A stretch of 64,000 nt of DNA from Phoenix dactylifera. Lineage: Eukaryota > Streptophyta > Magnoliopsida > Arecales > Arecaceae. Below the pieces are notes generated by a model. It made no database searches. It saw only the letters and a list, made by a program, of their open reading frames with translations, and had not been told where the DNA came from. Location: positions 1,860,001-1,924,000 of the forward strand of contig NC_052393.1 of the NCBI RefSeq assembly GCF_009389715.1, read 5' to 3'. Shown here piece after piece: positions 57,646 through 64,000 of the stretch (positions within the stretch are counted from its first letter, which is position 1; each line of letters begins with the position of its first letter). The translations under genes were made by a program, and so were the position numbers.

Positions 57646-59199
57646 TTTCCAAGGTGGAATCCAGCTTCTGCTGATATAGACCACGTCAAAAGATGGAGAA
57701 GTCAAATGGTAGATCAACCTATAATTAAAGCTTCCAATTGACTAATCAATGAGGAGATTAATAGGCACTTGACATTGATAAATACTTTAATAATTTAGGA
57801 CCATGTTCATTGTTGAATAAATAATTCTTTCGAGAAAAAATTTAATGAATAAACAGCTTACTAAATAGTGCAGAACTAATGCAGGTTCTGTCTCCGAGAA
57901 GAAAAAGAAAAAGTTTATGCAGATTAGACATTGTTGGCATTTGTTAAGCGTGCAAAAAAAAAAGAAAAGCATGCCAAGCCTAAGTGGTTGTATCTTTCCC
58001 ACCAAAGAAGAATTTTCTTCTTTCACGTGAATTCATCATTGGATCATCCACTCATTACTTCGAAATCTATGCAAGTAGATGAATAATGTAGTTCGGATTG
58101 CTTCGAGATTTGTGTGACTAGTGATCCAATGATGGACTCGAGTGGATGAAAGGAGCTTCTTTTGCGCAAAAGTTGCAAACCTCTCCCACGAGGCTTATAA
58201 ATGTTGATTTGGCGGTCAGAAGTTTTATCTTTCATGCGAAAGAAGAATTCACCTTCACAAAAATTCACCGTTGGATTGTACTATAGGCCTTTCGAGATCT
58301 ATGCAAACGAATAAACAAAAAATTTGGAGTGCTTTGAAATATGTGCATAGTTTGAACCAAAAAGTCCTAAAATAACATCGACCAAGTTCACAACATAAAA
58401 CAACATAGACTATTTCTTTGTGCGGAAGATGCAACCCGAACTCTAATTTGGTATTATACTAATCAAACAAACTTCTGTGCAGGACACCAAATCCCTAACA
58501 GCTGTAATAGAAATTATTTTCTTTTTAATCTGTGCTTTCAACTTTTTTTTGACATTAAAATAATAATCATCATAGCTGCCATTGTACATTATAAGTATAA
58601 AATAGGAAACAATATCAGAAAAATAACATTACTTTCCGCATTTCTATCCATTTAATTAAAATATTATATTCTTCAGACTGTTTAATAATTTTTGAAAGAA
58701 AACTGATAGACAAGAAATAATATTTTATTCAGAGAAATGGTACATACAAAAATGATAGTTGCTAATTGTAGCATGATGGACTTATATAATATAAACAACT
58801 TGTTATAATGTTTTTGTTTTCTTTTTATGTTTCAGACCAGTTATTTTCTATCCATTATAATATATATAGCTTTCCGTTGAAGGATAAGGGAGACTGAGAA
58901 CTGTTATAATGATGATTATAATATTATAACAGCTTTCATTTAAACCTTGCTCAGCGACCTCACCAACTCTGGAGACCACGTTGTCCAAGTCTCCACCGGG
59001 CTGCTGTCGTTGTGCTACCCAAATTGTGACTGTGATGGGTGATTGGAAGGGGAACGGAAGAAATGCTTGGCCTGAAAAGCTTCTTCATCCTTCACCGTTG
59101 TCCAGATATTTCGGAGCAAAGGATGGATGCAACCATTGCTCCTTGGACTCTTTGGATCCAGCTGATGACCGTGGCCGAGTCTCTCTTCAGGAAATGGAA
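57646..59199. other. Intergenic; no gene seen
   Basis: Two diverged copies of a unit with AAGAAGAATT, TTCACGTGAATTC or TTCACAAAAATTC, and GAAATCTATGCAA or GAGATCTATGCAA start near 58006 and 58228. The remainder is very AT-rich. No gene recognised. Confidence 0.45.
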
Positions 59200-59390
59200 T
59201 CCTTTTTAAAGGGATGGCTAATCAGACTAAGCATATTTTTAGAGAAATAAATGAAGTTATAAATTGGATTGTTTTGTATGTTGCTAATTATCTCGGAGAC
59301 ATTCTCCATATTGGAGAAGAAGAGTTACGAGCGCTAAATTTATTATTTTCTAATTTTATTAAATATATTTATATTAAAATTATATAAATT
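59200..59390 (+). mobile_element. Degenerate LINE 3' RNase H remnant, copy E
   Basis: One reading frame gives HIFREINEVINWIVLYVAN and YLGDILHIG, aligning with HVYREVNRAADWVASYVA and YHSGDVIW of the intact copy at 55033. No A-tail is visible, so the 3' limit is uncertain. Confidence 0.55.
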
Positions 59391-59789
59391 ATTTATTTTA
59401 ATTAAAAATGGCTAATTGGACAGCATCGTGACGGCCGTGATGAAAAAAGTAGAGAGAGAATGCCGTGGCAACCGTTGATCCAAAATCACCCATAGATTTC
59501 ACGAAATAAATATGTCATAACTTTCAGCAAGTACTTCACCCGTTGATATCCAAAGTCACTTCATTAGGCAAATAAATGATTAGAATCATTAGATTAAAGT
59601 GACTGAAAAATTAAAACAAATCTTTAGCTCACACTTTCATTTCTTGCTTGGCTCCCCACCAATATTGCTATTAGAATAGTTCTTGATGGTTGCAATCCAT
59701 ATCCATCGACAATTAATGATTTCTCTTAAAACTCCTTGGTCCCATCATTCCTAGCATTGGGATTTGGGTGATCTTTCTTTTTGGTTTAC
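59391..59789. other. Intergenic; no gene seen
   Basis: AT-rich without recognisable features. Confidence 0.5.
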
Positions 59790-60024
59790 TCGGTCACCTA
59801 AAACTCCGTCCTCCAAATGCATTTATTATAGTAAGTTTCAAGGTGAGTGTCCAAATGCATTGAGGCCCCAATGCATTTGGAGGACTCAAATGCTACGTAT
59901 CTTTGTAGCATTGGGATATATCTTTACTATTTTTTTACTTATGTATGCATTGAGGCTCCCAAATATATTTATGTTGGGGCCTTTGAGTTTACCTTAGGCC
60001 CCTAAATACATTGAAACGCTCTTG
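59790..60024 (-). mobile_element. Truncated relative of the 26684 hAT-like MITE
   Basis: Read on the minus strand it begins CCAAGAGCGTTTCAATGTA with GGGGCCTAAGGTAAACTCAA, then repeated AAATGCATTT-type units and a closing TTAGGTGACCGAG. This is the same order as the element at 26684-26999, but the far terminus is missing. No target duplication was found. Confidence 0.65.
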
Positions 60025-61548
60025 GATATTAGTGAACAAGAATACCAACATTTCCAATGAAACTGTTTTATCAAAAAAAATTGGCCAGTGAAACTCCCCA
60101 GAAAAAATAATATATATATCAAAAAGCTTTGCAGGTTGGTGCTTAAAAGGAATTCATACTCATTCATCTAAATAAATTCACTAATTGATTTCTAATTCTA
60201 TGCAGTATTACTTTTCTGATGCCAAACTCTTCTCAAAAAAAAAATGCTGAGAAATAGTTGGAGATCAATACCCTTAAAACAATCATGGACCTATAGTTAG
60301 ACAAAAGGATGAGCATGAAGGGAGATTTTTTTTCTTCTAAATAATAGATATAAAAAAGGTGACGTAGTTTAGGTCATGATTCTTTTTGCTGGTTTCATTA
60401 CAAACTCCTGCAGCAGCTTTAGCCATCTTTCTTCTCGAAGGCTGTTCTAAAACACTTGAACATGGAAGGGTGAAATACTTAATTACCCTCGTCGACATTA
60501 CTTGGGAGGTTCTGAAATTGAGCTACTACTTTTGGTGCTCAAAAATTTCCGAGAGATCTTTAAGATTCAAAGTCGAAAGCTTCCTCAAAAACATATTTTA
60601 GAGGAAATAAGAAGTGATAAGAGCTTTTTACAGGAAAAGCACCTTGCCAGAATGCAAGAAAATGAATTCACTGAAAGTGTAATGAAACTACCCTAAAGCC
60701 AGAAGAACTCCGGAATATTAACTAATAATTTGGTTATACCGCCAATTTGACAAAGTTTAGTCTTGGTAAAGGTCATCAATGAGTTGAGCAATGTCATTAC
60801 CTCCCCTCGAAAGAAAAAAGCTAAGAGTTACCTAATTCATATATAGGACCCGGCAATATATTCTGTATTAGGTTTCTTGGTGAAAAGTCGATGTAAACTG
60901 ACCTGATATTGCTTGCAATTAAATATTTTGGTTATGGTATGTGATTCCAAGAGGAACCACCGTCTTTGCTATCCTTGCAGCAGTCTCTCTTTCTTCAAAG
61001 ACCCTAAGCATTTAGATCCATGGAGATATTTTGACGATCGAGTTTCTCCATCGTGCATTTGTTTGCATGCAATAAAATGCATGCAATGATTATTATAGCA
61101 AATGCTAATTCAGATATCAAAACAAGGAGATTTTGCCTATCCACGCTGCAAGAAGGCGGTCATGATTGGGTGTGTAGCTACTTCATTTTTCTGATATCCT
61201 GGTTCGTAATAGAAAGTTGAAACATCCAATCTAGAAGCCAACAGGACTATAGCCTTGTGGTTGCAGCATCTGTTTCCATTTTTTAAAATTTCTTAAAGAA
61301 ACAGACGAAGAGAGAGAGAGAGAGAGATCAAATCTCAGCAAAAAGAGGAAGAGAGACCTAGGAGATTTTGGAGAAGCCATTTGTTCTGCAAGCCAAAGAG
61401 GTTCACATACATTCAAATTTGCTATTACATGAATGCAAAATCATGTATTTAGATCTCTTAAATAAACTATATATTTTTTTTTATTATAAAAGAATGGACT
61501 AAATGCATTGTAGTATGAAACACTAACCAGCGTGAGGGGCACACTTCA
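60025..61548. other. Intergenic; no gene seen
   Basis: Short ORFs around 60386-60696 are unrecognised. A (GA)n run lies at 61310-61326. No supported gene. Confidence 0.5.
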
Positions 61549-61687
61549 TGTGAGAACATGTGCGGGTATATGTTTAGTCCCAGATCGGCTGTATAATAGA
61601 CAAATCTTAAGTACTTATATGAGACCAAAAAACTTAAATAATATATTTTGACTAGTCTTTTTGGATGTAGGATCTTGGATTGTCACA
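61549..61687 (+). mobile_element. Solo LTR of the TRIM family
   Basis: TGTGAGAACATGTGCGGG to TTGTCACA, diverged from the LTRs at 45775 and 46076 but collinear over about 139 bp. There is no primer-binding site after it. Flanks CTTCA (61544-61548) and ATTCA (61688-61692) match at 4 of 5 positions, as expected for a solo LTR left by recombination. Confidence 0.8.
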
Positions 61688-62809
61688 ATTCAGTTTGTTG
61701 GAATATGTGGAAATAGAGGAATAAAGTAAAGCACTAAAGGAGCTCTTGGACAAGGGCATTCCAATAGCAATTGGGTTTCTGTTCTTTCTATTCTACTTCA
61801 ACTTTGCGTCTCCATATTCTTTTTTCCAAGTATAGGTGAAGTCTAAGATGGGACCTGAAGCCTTAACACTATATTAGTCAGTTTGGTAGGAATGCAGCGT
61901 ATAGGGATTTTCACTCAGATGAATAACCATCATATTCTTTAAAAAGAAAAAAAGAAAAGGCTTTAAGTAATTATGGGAGTCTTTTAAGTCGTCATGGGTT
62001 CTATGGGAGCCTTCTATCGTAGGCGGAAGCTGCGCTACTACCTTCTTAGAGGAAGAAGAGGAACGACTGATTCACTTTGCGAGCTCTAAAAAAACGAGCA
62101 TGCCAGCAGGGGTGGCTAGATTCAAAACTCATCAACTCATGATCAAAAATTCAGACATGAATCTAACCTGCTTATTATACAGATAATCCAACCCGAGACA
62201 CATAACCTATTTATCGAACAGGCCAAGTCAAGCTAAACATAATAAACATATTAAAAAGTTTTTTTAATAAATTAAATAGATTTAAATAAGTTAAGCGAGT
62301 TAGATTAAATAAGACATAAATAAGTTAAACAGGTTTAGATAGATTAAATAGCTCATCCGAGTCAATTATTAAATAGATCAAAATAGATCAAATAAATCAA
62401 AAATTTTAATCAAATCCATATCATTTAATATCATTAGATAGATAGAACTAAACAGTTAGTTCATTTATGATTAAAATTTATTTATATCAAATTCAAACCA
62501 TATCATAAATTGCCCCGTCTACGTGCGAGATCGAGGCAGCTGGCTGGTGGTTTATAAGTGAGGAGTTTGGAGCGAGCGTTGGCTCCATCCAAAATTCCAA
62601 TTGCTGTGCAAACAAACAAAAGAAGGGCAAGACTATCACAGCCCGGGACAGGGGGCCCTATTTAATAAATGAGACACTCCGCTATCCTCTTCCGTTGTGA
62701 CGGCTTATGAGTGGGGTTGAACTAGAATTTCCTCTTGCAAAGGATTCCTACAAATACGGGGTCTCCGTGGACGGGGCTCCCTACCCTGAACTAGTTTAGG
62801 AGTGGAAGC
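61688..62809. other. Upstream region of the P450 gene
   Basis: 62100-62510 is an AT-rich repeat-like stretch with many AAATAAGTTAA and TAAATAGATTAA variants. Nearer the gene, TTTATAAGTGAG (about 62551) and TATTTAATAAATG (about 62660) are TATA-like words roughly 260 and 150 bp before the ATG; which is used cannot be told. Confidence 0.45.
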
Positions 62810-63101
62810 ATGGACTTGGTTAGCTTGGTCTATCTTTCCTTGGGCATCTTTACGTTATGCATGCTCTCCAAGGCTCTCACTGTCGTCTGGTGGAATCCTT
62901 TGAGGATCCAAAAGCATTTCCTTGACCAGGGAATCAGAGGCCCCGGTTACAGTCTCCTCTTTGGGAACCTAAAGGATATTGCTCAAATCCATCGCCAGCT
63001 TCAGCGTGCACCACCTCTGCCATCGCCAAGTGAGAGCAAATCACACCACTACATGGCTGAACGCATCTTCCCTCACGTTCCCTTTTGGAGTACAAAGTAT
63101 G
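62810..63101 (+). CDS. Cytochrome P450, clan 72, first exon (gene continues beyond window)
   Basis: ATG at 62810 opens 97 codons, then a donor TATG|GTAAGC at 63102 in phase 1. Residues 1-24 are a hydrophobic ER anchor. VVWWNPLRIQKHFLDQGIRG and PGYSLLFGNLKDIAQIHRQ form the clan-72 proline-rich hinge ('QGIRGP...GN'), and the exon ends FPHVPFWSTKYG, the place where clan-72 genes (CYP72, CYP714, CYP721, CYP734) carry their first intron. The insert of Pro and Ser at about 67-78 is somewhat long. Family cannot be decided without the haem-binding exon. No stop or frameshift; no further exon was recognised up to 64000, which I read as intron 1. Confidence 0.85.
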
Positions 63102-64000
63102 GTAAGCACTCTAATTTCGAAACTCATCAACCAAGTTGCATGTCAAAAATTTAACAAGGGTGAGTCTTAATGCAAAGATAAAGTTGTTTCGTTGCTTCTC
63201 CATATGTAAGTTTGTTTGGCCCTCACTACATATCGCATTTGCGAGCATATCGTACACTCAGTAGCTCTTTTTTTTATCGATACTAAATATTTAGAAAAAT
63301 TAAAACAAATTTATAAGAAAGATGATGGAAGTCAAGAGGTCTTTTTTAGCTTTTTGATGGAAGGGACCCTACGTAATGGGTTATCATTTATCAATTAGAG
63401 AAAGTATATCTACCGATAAGTTTGTTGGCATGCGTATACCGAGCAAATCCAATTACAATCCAAAGAAGAACATCAAGCTAGCAAGAGTTTAGATATTTTT
63501 ATTTTGTTTATTTTATTAATAAATTAGGAGGCATGTTCCAACAAATAAGTTTTTTTATCCAATAAAAAGTGAAGAGAAAGGTAGCAACTTAACATCTTAT
63601 TGCACGTTATGTTTCATTGTGATATGGTTGCATTAGCCACTGTAACATATTATTTTAATTAAGAGGGAGAAGTCACTTTCTTAGATAAATAATGGCCTTG
63701 ACAACCATTATAATGGTCAATAATTGTTTCAGCAGCAATATATTAGAGCGGCATAATGCATTATTAAGCCTTAAATTTTTGTTGTCAAATTTTATTTTTG
63801 CTTTTGATCCATAATCAAGCATACAATAATTCTACAATATATAGTTTCTTTATATTTACTCCTAATATATTTTCTAGAGAGAGAGGGAGATTCACACAAA
63901 TTTCCAGCATGCAACTAGTGCCACTACCTTAGCCAACACAAACAACTTCAGCATCTTATATAAACTAAATTAATATTTTAATTTATCTTAATTATTGAGG
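63102..64000 (+). other. Start of P450 intron 1 (no exon seen)
   Basis: About 900 bp of AT-rich DNA up to the window edge, with no segment resembling the expected next P450 exon. Confidence 0.6.

Noticed and set aside
1-64000. CRISPR array, operons or other prokaryotic features
   Set aside because: The window is intron-containing plant nuclear DNA; no regularly spaced repeat array is present.

Overview
This is plant nuclear DNA, almost certainly monocot. A palm-like genome is my best guess, inferred from long introns, CT/GA microsatellites and the repeat families; it cannot be proved from this window alone. Coding density is low. Six protein-coding loci are supported, and most of the rest is intron or intergenic DNA with transposon remnants.

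Layout: (1) 1-12958, + strand: the last 15 exons of a UDP-glucose:glycoprotein glucosyltransferase (UGGT, ER quality control), including the whole GT24 catalytic domain; the 5' part lies upstream of the window. Its introns hold a LINE ORF1 fossil, GGTACC-rich repeats and a compound microsatellite. (2) 13-19 kb: a hAT-type non-autonomous element with perfect 8-bp target duplications, a LINE tail and a dead Ty1-copia 3' end. (3) 19399-26301, - strand: two tandem intronless subtilisin-like protease genes. (4) 29511-32005, - strand: a four-exon gene for a conserved plant protein of unknown function, with a plastid 16S rRNA fragment in an intron. (5) 33846-39647, - strand: a three-exon gene for an At4g13200-like plastid (plastoglobule) protein, with a tRNA-derived SINE in an intron. 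(6) 41259-42313: a Mutator-like terminal-inverted-repeat element containing a C-rich minisatellite. It ends where the leader of a MUSTANG-type domesticated Mutator transposase gene (CDS 43299-45080, + strand) appears to begin. (7) 45.7-62 kb: gene-poor, with a complete TRIM retrotransposon, a Tourist-like MITE, LINE tails (one with an intact RNase H ORF and target duplication), a second hAT relative and a solo TRIM LTR. (8) 62810-63101, + strand: first exon of a clan-72 cytochrome P450 whose remainder lies beyond the window.

The genes do not form a pathway. They act in ER glycoprotein folding control, extracellular proteolysis, plastid lipid bodies, transposase-derived regulation and P450 oxidation. 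The most notable features are the Mutator-like element beside a domesticated Mutator transposase gene, and several short retroelement and MITE copies whose ends and target duplications can be read directly. Exon boundaries were inferred from GT/AG signals, reading-frame phase and remembered family conservation; no alignment was run.
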